Shown piece by piece: positions 51,341 to 62,960 of a stretch of DNA of 64,000 bases; position 1 is the first letter of the stretch, and the number at the start of each line of letters is the position of its first letter. This DNA is from Notamacropus eugenii (taxonomy: Eukaryota > Chordata > Mammalia > Diprotodontia > Macropodidae), in the NCBI RefSeq assembly GCF_028372415.1, contig NC_092874.1:115534244-115598243 (forward strand), given 5' to 3'. Position numbers and translations under genes: made by a program. Under the pieces are notes generated by a model. It saw only the letters and a program-made list of their open reading frames with translations, did no database searches and was not told where the DNA came from.

Positions 51341-51598
51341 GGGCAGCTAAGTGGTACAGTGGTTGGAGCACTGGGCTTGAAATCTGGAAGACTCATCTTC
51401 CTGAGTTCAAATCTGGCCTCAGGTACTTACTAGCTGTGAAATCCTGGGCAAGTCACTTAACCCTGCTTGCCTCAGTTTCCTCATCTGTAAAATGAGCTGG
51501 AGAAGGAAATGGCAACTACTCCAGTATCTCTGCTAAGAAACCACCCCCATCTGCTCTCCAATGGGGTCACAGAGAGTCAGACACAAGTGAAATGATTG
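51341..51598 (+). mobile_element. Marsupial tRNA-derived SINE
   Basis: GGGCAGCTAAGTGGTACAGT, GAGTTCAAATCTGGCCTCAG, GCCTCAGTTTCCTCATCTGT, GGGGTCACAGAGAGTCAGAC. An extra ACCCCCATCTGCTCTCC interrupts its 3' half. Confidence 0.92.
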
Positions 51599-51609
51599 TG
51601 TATGTGCAT

Positions 51610-51779
51610 GTAAGACACTAGGGTGGCTTGCCATTTTCTTCTCCAGCTCATTTTACAGATGAAGAAACTGAGGTAAACAGGATTAAGTGACTTGCCCAGG
51701 GTCACACAGCTAGTGTCTCAGACTAGATCTGATCTCAGATCTTCCTGACTCCAAGCTGCTGAGCCACCTAGCTGCCCTC
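51610..51779 (-). mobile_element. Marsupial tRNA-derived SINE, antisense, truncated
   Basis: AGGGTGGCTTGCCATTTTCT, CTTCTCCAGCTCATTTTACA, ending GAGCCACCTAGCTGCCCT. With the copy at 51341 it makes a close opposed pair able to fold in RNA. Confidence 0.9.
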
Positions 51780-51944
51780 TGTATATATATATATAATGGT
51801 ACCAAATACTGTCCTGAGGGTGGAGAATTCATTTATAACCTGTATTAATGAACCCTGAGGGTCTCCCAGTTTGATTTTTTTGGTTATTCTTTTCTTTTCT
51901 AAAAGAGGCCATCCCTGAATAGATATATCTCACTCAAAGTGAGA

Positions 51945-52152
51945 ATCTGATAAGACCTTGGCCTGAAAGGACCAGGGTCTCCCAGTGCATCCTGGGCCAT
52001 CTCTAGTCATCCTGATGAATATCAGGCCACTGGACCCAGATGGCTCAGGAGAAGAAAGTGAGGTTGGTGACCTTGCACAGCTCTGCCTCACTTAAGTCAA
52101 AGTCATCATCTTGATGGCATGGTCCTCTTCGAGAATAAAGGACAAACACAAC
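51945..52152 (+). mobile_element. SINE with LINE-type 3' tail
   Basis: GGGCCATCTCTAGTCATCCT, CCACTGGACCCAGATGGCTC, GTGAGGTTGGTGACCTTGCA, then ATGGTCCTCTTCGAGAATAA and GGACAAACACAAC. The most complete sense copy of this family. Confidence 0.8.
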
Positions 52153-52470
52153 AATTAATAAGCTTTCTTTAAAAATGCAAGAATGAACCCAACTGGATTT
52201 GAGTCAATTTTCTTGTGGGCTAAAAAGCACAAGCTCAGCCGACGCTAAGTCATGTCTAATATGGGAGCCCCACACAAAGACAAAAACTCAGCTTGGAAAC
52301 CAGAAGAGGGAAGAATGAGAGGCAGGAACCAAGGGGAATATTATTATTCCCTGAGCTGGCCCAGGGGGAGAGAAGAACTGGCTCCTCCTTTTTCCAGAAG
52401 GGAGGAGGGAGTAAAAAGGAGAGCCTGCCAGCCAGTCAACTTTGCTCTCCAGTGACCTGTACTGCTTATA

Positions 52471-52686
52471 GTAGTTATTCAGTCATTTCCAACGCTTTGT
52501 GACCTTGTTTGGGGTTTTGTGGCAAAGACAGTGGAAGTGGTTTGCAGTTTCTTCTCCAGATCATTTTACAGATGAGGAAACTGAGGCAGACACGGTTGGA
52601 TGATTTGCCCAGAGTCACAAAGCTGGTAAGTGTCTAAGGCCAAATTTGAACCCAGCGCTTTATCTACTTGGACACCTAGTTATCCC
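52471..52686 (-). mobile_element. Marsupial tRNA-derived SINE, antisense
   Basis: GTAGTTATTCAGTCATTTCC, AGTGGAAGTGGTTTGCAGTT, TTACAGATGAGGAAACTGAG, ending ACACCTAGTTATCCC. Confidence 0.88.
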
Positions 52687-52719
52687 AGTTATAGTAGAAG
52701 CATATTTTTTATCATAACT

Positions 52720-53150
52720 AATTGATCAATAGGACCTTTTTTAATGTTTGTCCGGAAAAAATTGTCCGTTGTCTGGGAGTACACTCACTGGCTCTTGGAA
52801 CAAAGGTGAGTGGTCGACCATTAATGACACTTTTGATTATTTGGAATAATAGATTTTTCAATAATTTTTCTAAACCAAACCGAAGACAATATTGCCTAAA
52901 TACCAGTGAGTCTGAGCTCCCTCCCATGAAAGAAACAGCATTAAAAAGCCATCATGCAAATGCAAGCTACATATACCTGGCTTTTTGGATCATAAAGGTT
53001 CCATCTGTTTTTGCCCGAGGCATCTCTGCGCTTCGGAGCAGAGCTGACCTGAGAAGGAAGGAGTTGCTGAGGTGGTCCATATTTATGCTAATACTAAGAG
53101 GTTAGAGAGAGAAATCAAAGAGTATGCTTGGAGAACTATGGTTATAGGCA
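52720..53150. other. Repeat-free block with a strong 5' splice-site match
   Basis: Unique-looking sequence just left of the ERV copy, with an open frame of 127 codons on + (52722-53105) and another open frame on -. AAAG|GTGAGT at about 52802-52811 is a strong donor match. Contains an octamer-like ATGCAAAT. No protein family recognised. Confidence 0.25.
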
Positions 53151-53230
53151 TGTCAGGTAGAGCTGGACATGACTTAGAAATGGATGTTGGCAGTGGGAGA
53201 AGAAAGGAGGAAAGAAAGGCAAGTCCCGGC

Positions 53231-56200
53231 CTTTGTTTAGCTCCTTGCTAAATCTCAGGCCCACAGCTTTTGTGTCAATGAAGCTCCCAAACGCTACAGA
53301 GAAGGTCTAAGGGAATTCATTCCCATTTTGAACCCGCTCTTCCATCTCTCTTCAACATATAATGGAAACCCAGGATTCCAAATGTTAACTGGATTCAAGG
53401 ATCTCCTGGCCACTGGGATGAGGTAAGCACCCTTTTCTGTGTTGTCTTCCCCAGCCCTTTCTGCTCCCACTGTCTCCCTGGCAGTGAGACCCCTGGAGTG
53501 CCCACACGCTGCCAGCCGCATCTGTAGCTCCGCTGACTTCTGGGCAGTCAGTCGGACTGTGGACCCTCGTAGAAGGGGACACCCTGGCGCTGGGTAGGTC
53601 ACATTTTTTTCTCCCCTCTTCCTGGAACGCTGGGAAAAGTGGCAAGAAGCTGCTTGGAGACTGCTGGGAAGGGTATTTGGGGAGGAGATCTTAAGGAAGA
53701 GCAACTAGTGTTCCATTGTAACCAGCCTGACCTCAATATAATCTAGGAAAGTAATTTGTGAAAAGGGTTTCTAAACAAAACAAGCTAAGTAAGAAATTTG
53801 GTCTCCAAAACTTGAAGAAAAGGCACCTTGCTCTGCGTGAGTAGACTTTTTACCCTGGGTTGTTCCTTCCCCTCCCCCACGGGATATTGAGGGAGGTGAG
53901 TAGGTGGGCCTCTGCGCCTAGTTTTCTCTGGGGGCTCCTGTACCCTGGTTACAGGGTCTCTGTGCCCTGTAGGCCTTTGCGCCTGGTTTACTGCTTAGAT
54001 GTAAGCCTTCTCTCTGTCCCTATCATTTTCTTCCCCTCCCTGAGGATATGCATTTTCTAGTCTTCAATCTCAAAGGCAAAAAAGACAAAGAACTATAGTT
54101 CCTCTCCAGCCAAGATGGAAGGTTTTGGGTCCAGCGGTTGAAGGCCATGGACCTGGACACACCTTCCAAAGCCCTATGTGGAAGGGTAAGTCCAATTCTC
54201 TCATTTCTCTCTTTGCTAGGGAACTGGGAAAACTGTGGGTGCTCCCTTCCCTCTGCACACCAATATTCTCTGTCCCCACGCCCATGCCTACAGGATCACC
54301 CTTCTCTCCTGGCCTGCTGGCCACCAGATCCTTGCAGCTGGACTTAGCAGGACTTCCCTGAGAGTTCCCCCTAGGTTAGCAAAAACGTGGATTTATGGAT
54401 AATAACATTTTCTTTTAAAGTGCTAGGAGTATTGGGTCTTAGAAATTAAAATGTTACCACTACGGATTATGAATCCAGATTTAATTTGCTCATTCAACTA
54501 AATTACGGTCACCTGATTGGTAATGAATTGGTTCTGTTTCAAGTTTTAAATACATGCTTGTGGAATGATTATATTTCTGAATTTTCTTATTGTGTAATTT
54601 TGCATTACCTGTGTTAGAAAAGCAATTTCTCTTATAATCTAAATGTTGTTAGATTATCAGATTATGAGGTTGCTAACTACAACAAGAATTTTGGAACCAT
54701 CCAGTCATAAATTCTTATCAAACCTGTAGAGACTTTGGTGTAGCAGAATTCCTACTGAGTAATTATGGTGTTCCTAAAGCAGGAACTTGTTTTGGTGAGC
54801 ATTTGGAGGTCTATATATACAAACGATCTCTAGTCATTGACTCTTGCTTGTACCAGGACAAGTTTAAAAATTTGAGATGTGAATCTTGGTAAATTTTTGA
54901 TTAGTGAAACTTGCCGTCTGAGGTAAAAGCTCTTGGGACTATAAGGAGAACTATGTTTTGAGTTATCTGATGGATCATAAAAAATTCATCAATAATCAAT
55001 AATCCACCGAGAGAAATGCCGCAAGCTATTCAGAGAACATGTGACCATTACAGATGGAGATCTCCCTCTGGAACAGCTGAGAGGACAATTCTACCCTCTG
55101 CCTAGGATGAGATCCTCCTGGCTCAGTTTCCCCATTGTGTTCCTTTGAAAAGGAATGTTTCCCACCTGAATATTCCTGAGTCTGGCTATGAGGTAGAACT
55201 AATACTAAGTGCTTGCAAAACTGTGATGTTTTATCTAGTCATGTCCTTGCTTTTCCTTTTTATGGCAAAATTCTGTAATCAAGGCAAGTTATCAGTCTGA
55301 ATGTGTAGTTATTCTGTATCCCAGGTGGGTAAATTAGTACTCCTGCATAGCCATGTGAAAGATTAAATCCCTGGAAGAGAACATTCTTTCTGAATGATAT
55401 GGAAATAGACAAAGGGAAAAAATATTTGTGAATAAAGGTGCAAACACAATGTTGAATCATTATCCCACAGACTAAGGCTGGGACAGTCTTAGCTACTACA
55501 TTAAAGTATATGCTTAAGATGTGAGTTATTCAGCCTAAGATTATATTCTTTTTTATACATCAAGCAACTTAGTAAATGGGTATTTGACCTAGTCATCTGC
55601 CTGCTACTAGATCTATGTCTGTATGGAATAAAAGTCCTTAAATGTTTTAAAATGATGTTGGAATAACTGAGTATCGGTACAACTGATTAAAGTACCTACC
55701 TGCTATTCTATTAATTACTGAAACTAGATCAGAAACATCTTCAGTTTGAAAAAAAGAATTTAGTACAATTTTCTTAAAGGGAGGTAACGGAATATTTTTG
55801 TATTAATGGAAAACTCAACTTCATTCAAAGTTTGTTACTCTTGTGGAATTAATACCTGTTTATACTGTGGTACAAACATTTTATTATAAGCAACTTATTG
55901 CTATGCACTATTTTGGAATTAATTACTTATGGATCCTCCCAAGTCTTTTCTGGTAACCATGTAGTAAAAGTCAGTCTCTTATAAGTAAATTCATCTGTAT
56001 AACTATTAAGTTCAAGGGTAGAAAGCTTCTACCTGCAAAGTGTTGTTATTCATATTTACATGTATAGAGTTGGATCCTCAATAGCATCTGATCCTTCTAA
56101 AGGAATTGCAATCAGAGTGGAAACTTTTGAGAAAATAGTAAGATTAGAAAATCCTATATGTCAAAAGTAAATAATAATATCATGGTGCTCTTGGTTTTTT

Positions 56201-57640
56201 TCTTTGCTTTTCCTCTTTTCTGACATCACTTTTAATGCTCCTCCTATTTGGGGCCTGCATATTAAACTTGTCAGATTTGTGTCTCCTAGACTATGCTGTC
56301 CACCTGCATATGGTCATGCAACAAGGATACCTGTTCTACACTCTCCTCATCCTCTGGACACTGCTTCAGCCTCATTTTACTCTCCTCCCCACCCCCCGTC
56401 AGGCAGGGACAGTGCCTTTGTCCCTTTCCCAAAAGCATTTGGGTTGGATAGTGAAGCAGACCACAGCATCGAGGCAGAGAAGCAAGCTGGAGGCAGGATG
56501 TGAGATAAGATGCAGGGCGTGACTGTCCAGAAAAGTGATCAAAGAAGACCTTGCCTTGAAGCCTCTCACCTTGGAGACTTGTGTTCTGGGCCCCACATTG
56601 AACCATTTCTGTTCCTAGCCCACCTGATTCCTGATTCCCACCCTATGCCAAGGGTTAGACCTGCTTTCTCAGCACTGGAAGTCTAATGCCTTAATTAAAA
56701 TGGGGGAATGATTGCTGGATGTGTCACCATCATGCCCAGGATACTATCTTACACCCCATGGCTCTTCCCCGATATTCCCTGAAGATCCTGCATGGAATTT
56801 TTCCCTTGAGCACTCAAAGGATATTACAGCAGCCTCTTAGATATAAGACATCCACTCCAGCCTGATATCTCCCCCTACCTCCTCCTGGGGGTTGTGGCTT
56901 CTCTCTCTTTCCCCTCATTGTAACCCTGTTATTGATCATTTTACTTGCTCTTATACTTGGTTTGTGCTTGTGCTTATACTCCTGATTTGATTTGTGTCTT
57001 CTCACCCACAGCAACTTTTAGGATACCAAGTCCGGCCCTTGATGTCACCAAATGGCTTTCTCTCTCCACCCTGGACTCAGCTGGCACTGCATTCTGCACC
57101 CCATGCTGATCACCCTCCCCCCCAATCTATTCTGGCCCCTGAAATGGACTCTTTACCCCTGCTCAGCAGGAAGCAGCTACTGAAGACCATTACCTTTGCT
57201 ATTACCTAGTTGTTGAATGGGGAAATGATGTGGATAGAAACAGTGCCCTAAGAGTTAAAAATAATATTGATTGACTTTGTACAGACCTTGGTGCCCTAAA
57301 GTCTCCCCTTACACAACTTCCCCCAATCCTGGACCATAACATTCCGAGTCCCCACCCCTCATCCTGGGGAAACATAAAATTCCCTATCCCCACCCCACAT
57401 CCTGGAGAATGGGATTTCCTTATCTTGTGTCATTCATATTCCTCACCCCGTGCCTTTATCTTGTAGATTTCTTTATCTTGCAAGACTTACCCTAGATGTC
57501 CAACTCTCACCAAGAAACCCTAAAATCATCCTATATATAAGTATGACCCTTTTCCTATATCACTGACTTTGGTTAGCTCCTTGCTAAATCTCAGGCCTGT
57601 TGCTTTTGGGTCAATAAAGCTCCCAATGGCTACAAAAAAA
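53231..57640 (+). mobile_element. Fossil class I (gammaretrovirus-like) ERV, R-to-poly(A) retrocopy
   Basis: A broken endogenous retrovirus. R occurs at the left (53231-53299) and again at the right (about 57567-57634), both containing TTAGCTCCTTGCTAAATCTC. The right LTR has a polypurine-like AAAATGGGGG at about 56697, U3 from about 56709, a TATATATAA box about 30 bases before R, and the AATAAA signal in R. No U5 follows at the right: R runs into a short poly(A). An env transmembrane-end signature (LLLFGACILNL) lies near 56240, so the middle is largely env-like; gag and pol are not recognisable and the length is well short of full. Many breaks. The two R copies differ at about one base in eight, suggesting tens of millions of years, roughly. 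Confidence 0.75.
56709..57634 (+). mobile_element. Right U3-R part of the ERV LTR
   Basis: Starts TGATTGCTGGATGTG after a purine run, carries a TATA box at about 57532-57540, and ends with R and its AATAAA at 57613-57618. About 925 bases. The U5 part is absent at this end. Confidence 0.65.
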
Positions 57641-57849
57641 AAAGGAAAGTCCCTAGTCAAAAGATCATGTAATTGAGATAAGTAGGAAAACCAGGAGAGA
57701 TGAGTATCATGAAATTCCAGAGAGGAAAGAGTACTTAGAAGGAAAGAATGATCAACTAAGTCAAATGCGTTCTGGAGGTTATACTAGGTAACTTCTAAAG
57801 TTTCTTCTAGTTCTGAATTTCTCACTGATCCTATCAACCTCTGAGGTCA

Positions 57850-58275
57850 CTGAGTCCAATCCTGAGCAGGAGTGAATGACTACACTACTTCTGATATAAG
57901 GCTTCCAGTGAGCGGGAACCAACTACTTACTAAGGTAGTCCATTTCTCTTGTGTAGCTCTAATCGTTAGGAAGCTTTTCCTTATTTCCAAATTTAAATCT
58001 GCCTCTCTGCCACGCCTGCCCATTGTTCCCAGTCCTGTACTTTGTGGCCATAAATCCCTTTGCCACAGGTGACACCTATCATGTGCTCACAAAGTCTTCT
58101 GTTATCGAGGTAAAACATCCTCAGTTCTCTCAGCTGATCTTCAGGTAACCCCATTTCCAGTTCCTCTCATGACCCTGATCACTGTACACACTGTCAACAG
58201 GCTTCCAAAAATCCCTCTCAAAACTGAACATGACTCTTCAGGGATGGTCTCAAAGCAGAGCAGCGACTTCGATGT
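57850..58275 (+). mobile_element. CR1/L3-type LINE 3' UTR
   Basis: GTGTAGCTCTAATCGTTAGG, AAGCTTTTCCTTATTTCCAA, ATTTAAATCTGCCTCTCTGC, then CAGTTCTCTCAGCTGATCTT and AAACTGAACATGACTCTTCA. Same family as 42225. Confidence 0.65.
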
Positions 58276-58304
58276 GCTTTAAAAACTTGAGGAATAGTTT
58301 GTTG

Positions 58305-58410
58305 CTGACGCATGAATTAATAAAGCATTGATTTATTCCTTTATATATGCAAAACACTGTGCTAAGTGCAAATAGAGAACAAAAGTCAGTACTGCTCTCA
58401 AGATGCTCCC
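58305..58410 (-). mobile_element. LINE 3'-end fragment
   Basis: GCATTGATTTATTCCTTTAT, AAAACACTGTGCTAAGTGCA, CTGCTCTCAAGATGCTCCCA match the 3' end of the antisense CR1/L2-type copies. Confidence 0.5.
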
Positions 58411-58789
58411 ATATGGCAGGCTTCAGCTGCAAGTCAAAGGGGAAATTGTCATGGTCCTTAGGGTAGAAGGGCAAAGCAGATGGTAATGCCTTTTCTTTCA
58501 GGTCATTTCTATTGGGAAAACTGTATCCTTTTCTTTTTTTAAAAAAATTAAGTTTGTTTATCTTCCAGTGCCCTAATCACAATGTGTTATATATAGCAGG
58601 TGCTTAATGATTATTGAATTCACGAATCAAATAATATTCCTCTGAAAATTTGAATTGGATGTTTAAACAAGGAATTTCATACATTCTTTAATAATCTGAG
58701 GATTATTAACCAATATTAATTTTTAAACAGTTATCTAAACTATAGAAATACTAAACTAGTTATATTTGTCTCTTGAACAGTGTCAAGTT

Positions 58790-59200
58790 GAATGGAAAAT
58801 GAACTAGCTTTTAAAAAATCATCACTGAATTCTTTTTGGAGATCATATCCTTTTCCAGCATTGAACCACTTGAAGGGGCCAAGGACTTTGGTGTCCAGAA
58901 CTCTCTTTTCTGGGTCTTCAGTCAACGTGGCTGTAGCACCTGCTGGAGCAACTGCCAGGCTTCATCTCCACAGGAGTTGATTCTCAGGATGATGGCTGTG
59001 GATGCTGGGCTGGAAGCATTACTATTCCCAAGGTTCTTGGACTCAGAGTCTTGGGCTGTCTCCCTCAGGTTCTGGGTGGGAGATGGTGAGCAAGGTAGTG
59101 GTGGTGGTTTTACTTGCCTGGCATTTGCTGCCTCCTGTCCCTCCTCCTCAGGGTGCCCCACCACTTCAGATAGGCTAGCCCGCTTGTCCTGTTAGCTGCA
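58790..59200 (-). pseudogene. Y-box (cold-shock-domain) protein retropseudogene fragment
   Basis: On the minus strand the stretch around 58925-58830 reads EKRVLDTKVLGPFKWFNAGK then GYD, close to the start of the cold-shock domain of YBX proteins ([23 protein letters not shown] from memory). Similarity stops soon after, before the RNA-binding FVH motif. The upstream part (59164-58922) is Ser/Pro/Ala-rich like the N-terminal arm of Y-box proteins but in a different frame, with a stop between. There are no introns at the expected place, so a processed and truncated copy is likely. Which YBX gene was the parent cannot be told. Confidence 0.55.
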
Positions 59201-59527
59201 GTTGGTGGGCACGGGTGGCCCCTCAATATTGGTCCTGGTTGTGAGAGATGAAGCCACATTTGTGGTAGTTCCAGGCAGCCAGACCTGCCCAGAATTTTGC
59301 ATTCTAAACAGTCACAGTTGTTTAAGGTCTTCAGTCTTCTATATTAAGGAAAACAAAGAGAGCAGGAACCTCTTACAAATGCACCTAAGCCCCTTTGAAA
59401 ACATCAATCATAAGAATAAAGAATAAAAAGAAGACATGGTAGAATCTCTTTGGTGTTAGGCAACGCGCTTAATTAAGGAATCAGAAGAACCCAAGAGAGT
59501 GTCCTGTAAGCCGTAAGAGCACATGCG

Positions 59528-59550
59528 TGCACACACGCACACACGTACAC
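59528..59550. repeat. Short (CA)n run
   Basis: ACACACGCACACACGTACAC-type repeat, imperfect. Confidence 0.7.
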
Positions 59551-59929
59551 TAAGAGCTTAGTAGCTACCAGGGTAACAAACCAATTTAGCATGGGCAAAT
59601 ACGAAAAAGCTTAGCAGTCCCCCATTTTCAGCTTCCTATGGGATAGCCCCATATGAATGTCCCACAGGCATGACAATCTGAACATAGGCACATTTCACTT
59701 CTCAAAGAACCTGCCCTTCCCCCAGTTTTCTTTCTTATGACATCCCCATCCTCCCAGTTACCAGGCCCATAATTAGAAGTTATCTAAGTCTCTTCTCCCT
59801 TAAACCACATATCCAATGAGCAACCAAGTGCTGCTCAATCTGCCTCTGTCCAAATCATCTTAAACTGCAAATACTCTAATTCAGGTTCTATTTTCTTCTT
59901 GCCAAATTTATTATAATACTATTATAACT

Positions 59930-60435
59930 GCTTTTTTTGGCTTCTAATCTCCTTACTTTCTAACCCACCCTTTCTATTCTTGCTCTGATCATGTCTCTAC
60001 TTAAAAACTTTTAGGAGAGCCTCAATGCAAATAAAATATGAACTGCTGATCCTGGAACCCAAGGATCTCCACTATCTGGCCTCAACCTACCTTTCTAGTC
60101 TTTTCTCCTCCAGCCAAATTAGACTCCTATCTTTCCCCCATTCTCACGATGTCCTTTCTCATCTCTTTGACTATGTTCAGAACCTGGAATAGATTTTGCG
60201 CTCATTTGAGTCTACTGAAATCCCTCTCTCTCTTTAAGTCTCTATCCAGACACTACCTCCTTCATGAAATCTTAGATATCCCCAAATGAAAGAGATACTT
60301 CCATTCCTCAGATGTCCTAGATTGTTCCATAGCACCTTCCTGAGAGCAAGGTCCGTACTACAACTGTCTTTATATGCCTCCTACATAAGTATAGTGCCTT
60401 ATACAAAGTAAGGGCTTAATAAATGTTTAATATGG
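59930..60435 (+). mobile_element. L2/L3-type LINE 3' end, sense
   Basis: CTCTACTTAAAAACTTTTAGG, AAATAAAATATGAACTGCTG, CTATCTGGCCTCAACCTACC (the KALHNLAPTYL region), CACTACCTCCTTCATGAAAT, ending GTAAGGGCTTAATAAATGTT. Decayed. Confidence 0.65.
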
Positions 60436-60544
60436 TGTGGTAAATGACCATGTATAGATGGTTAATTTTCAAAGAAGCAGGGTACAAGAAAATCCATTTA
60501 ATGATGAAACTATATTGAACACAATTTCATCATTTCTCTTTGAT

Positions 60545-60800
60545 TATTCAGAAACACAGAACTGTGGGTAATTAAAAGTCTAACCTCCACCCATTTATGT
60601 TTCCAGTAAGTGGTCATGCAGCCCTGACATGAAGACCTTCTGTGAAAGAGAAGTCACTACTTTGCAAGGTGGCTCATTCCATTTTGAGACAACTGGAATT
60701 GCCAGGAAGTATTTTCTTCATATTGGGTCTAAATCTGCTTTGTGACAGTCCTTCACAAGCTTGATGCACCTTGGGGACATCATCATGAACATCAGTTTTT
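60545..60800 (+). mobile_element. CR1/L3-type LINE 3' UTR fragment
   Basis: GAAGTCACTACTTTGCAAGG, TGGCTCATTCCATTTTGAGA, CAACTGGAATTGCCAGGAAG, TAAATCTGCTTTGTGACAGT. Same stretch as 57880-58020. Confidence 0.6.
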
Positions 60801-62690
60801 ATGGTGTTGGTAAATATGGGAAATGCTGCTTAATAGATTTTCAACTGATATAATGACATATAAACCAATTTTATTTCAACTGAAGCAATTATTCACAAGC
60901 TGAATTCTTGAAATTCTTTGGCATGATGCTGAGAGGTTAAATGATTTGTCTGTCCAGGGTCACAAAGCTAGTCTGTGTCCTAAATTGAACTTGAACTTGG
61001 GTCTTCCTGGCTGGAGGCCAGCACCACCACCATACTTTCTCTACCTATTACCAATTTCATTTAATGATAAGTTAAAATAATGGATCCTACTGAGAAGTTT
61101 AGTCAAGACTCATATAAAGTTTAATCAATGTGTGGGGAAAAGTTAAAATTATTATGAAAACTTATGTACTACTAACAGTATAATCCATTTTACAAAGCAC
61201 AGAAGGATCCATGCCATTGAGTTGGAAAAGTGAGACCTATGCCAAAGTGGATGGGTCTCCAATCAAGAATACAAAAGGAACTGGTTGTGATTTGAAAACA
61301 ACTTGTAGAAGATAATTTGGAAAAACAAAAGTCAATGGAATCTCTCTAACTACTTAGATTTTTTTTGTAAAGATTTTCTCCTACTTCTAATAGTCATGAA
61401 GATTAACATGGGTTGGAGAACCATTTCTACTAGACCACAATATTTATAGCTAATGACAAGAAGAACCTAACTTGAAACAGAAGGGAGTAACATTTTCTTT
61501 ATTTCCTAATATTGTTGAAGCAATTCAAAGGAACAATGGATACAACTTAAAATAAAAATCAGATTTAAGAAATTCACATTAATGCTTTTAAATGTAGACT
61601 TTTATGCAAAGGTGACTCCCTTTGAAAGAGACAGTCAGTGCCTGTTAGCCACAAATAATGTGTAATTCCCCAATCCTTTCCTAATCTAAACACCACAATA
61701 ACTCAATATAGATTATTTACCAATATTACAAAGGGGTAAGTGGAAAATCTTAAGGCTGGCCTCCAGTTTAATCCTAAAAATATTTTAAAATCACCATGAA
61801 CATATCTTCACATGGATCTTGAGAGATTTCTGCTCTCTGTGACATTTCAAAGCAAGAAACAGCTGGGAAAATCATTTATAGCTATGGAGAAAACTGAAAT
61901 GTCATTTTTTGAGGCTAAAAATAAATCACATTTTTCTTTTGAAAAGACAGAAGCTATTCAGAGAGTTATAAAGAGACTGATTGAGAATACCAAAGGCACA
62001 TGGAGCATTCTTTTGTAGGTATCTGGTTGGGGAAGATGAAGTTAGAATCAGTAGCCAGGTTAGATAAAGGACTTGGGCATGAGCGAAGCAATTTTTTCCT
62101 CTTGAAGGCAGACATTCGGCACTGGCCTATTTTCGGCATCGTGGTATGGGAGGGAGGACAACTTTGGTATTGGCACCTAGCTGGATGGTAGGTTGGTATC
62201 CGGTGGGTTTTACTCTGAGCTTTTTCTCAGGTGATTCAAATGAAGGTTTACTTAACTGTTCTGTAAAAATAAAAACACAAACACATATGTAACCCCTATC
62301 AGTATTCAAGATGAGGAAAATGAAGGTTTTCCTAGTCTGAAGGAATTCTAGATTCTTTCAAAGAATAAATAAAAACTGAGCTAAATAGCAATAAACATAT
62401 GTGGAAGTCATCATGGACATGTAGGGATGGATTATTCCAGAGGGTATTTAGGTATTTGCTCAGAGATAGGCTAACAGGTTGCTCTCCTTCCGAAAGGAGA
62501 TGTTAAGCTCTAATTCTTCACCACCATTAGTTCTGTCCCCCCAAGGGCATCCAATGGAATGTGCCAATGACCAGTTCCTTTATCTTTTTCCCTCCTTCTA
62601 AACATTCTTCTAGAAATATGTACCTCTGAAACCCATTCTCAGAAAAGCACTAGCCCAGTGAGTGATATCACCACCCACCGGGGCCATTTG
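60800..62690. other. Intergenic region without recognised gene
   Basis: AT-rich sequence. A MIR-like patch lies at about 60935-61025 (GGTCACAAAGCTAGTCTGTG, GAACTTGGGTCTTCCTGGCT). The rest shows nothing I can name. I looked for convergent LRGUK exons on the minus strand and recognised none. Confidence 0.5.
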
Positions 62691-62960
62691 TACAGGGCTG
62701 GGAAGATCACAGAATTCCAGGATCTCAGAGGTGGAAACAGCCCTGGAGGACCATCTAGACCGTACCTGGACAAGGATACTTTTTGCATTATCCTTTACAA
62801 AGTGATGTTCCTCTCAGCCTCTGCCTGGAAAATCGGGCTGAATGTATCAGCTCCCAGGGGAACCTCCCATTTTCACTTCTGAAAGTTATAGTTGTAAGGA
62901 GACTTCTCCTAATATCAATCTGAAGTCTACTTTGCTATAACTTCACCCTCTTGTTCATGA
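62690..62960 (+). mobile_element. CR1/L3-type LINE 3' UTR fragment
   Basis: ATTCCAGGATCTCAGAGGTG, CAGCCCTGGAGGACCATCTA, then GTTGTAAGGAGACTTCTCCT and CAATCTGAAGTCTACTTTGC, in the order of this 3' region. Confidence 0.6.

Noticed and set aside
61812-62018. 68-codon frame, Lys/Glu/Phe-rich, plus strand
   Set aside because: Checked as a possible exon because of an upstream TTTATAG, but no following donor, no family resemblance, and not on the strand expected for LRGUK.
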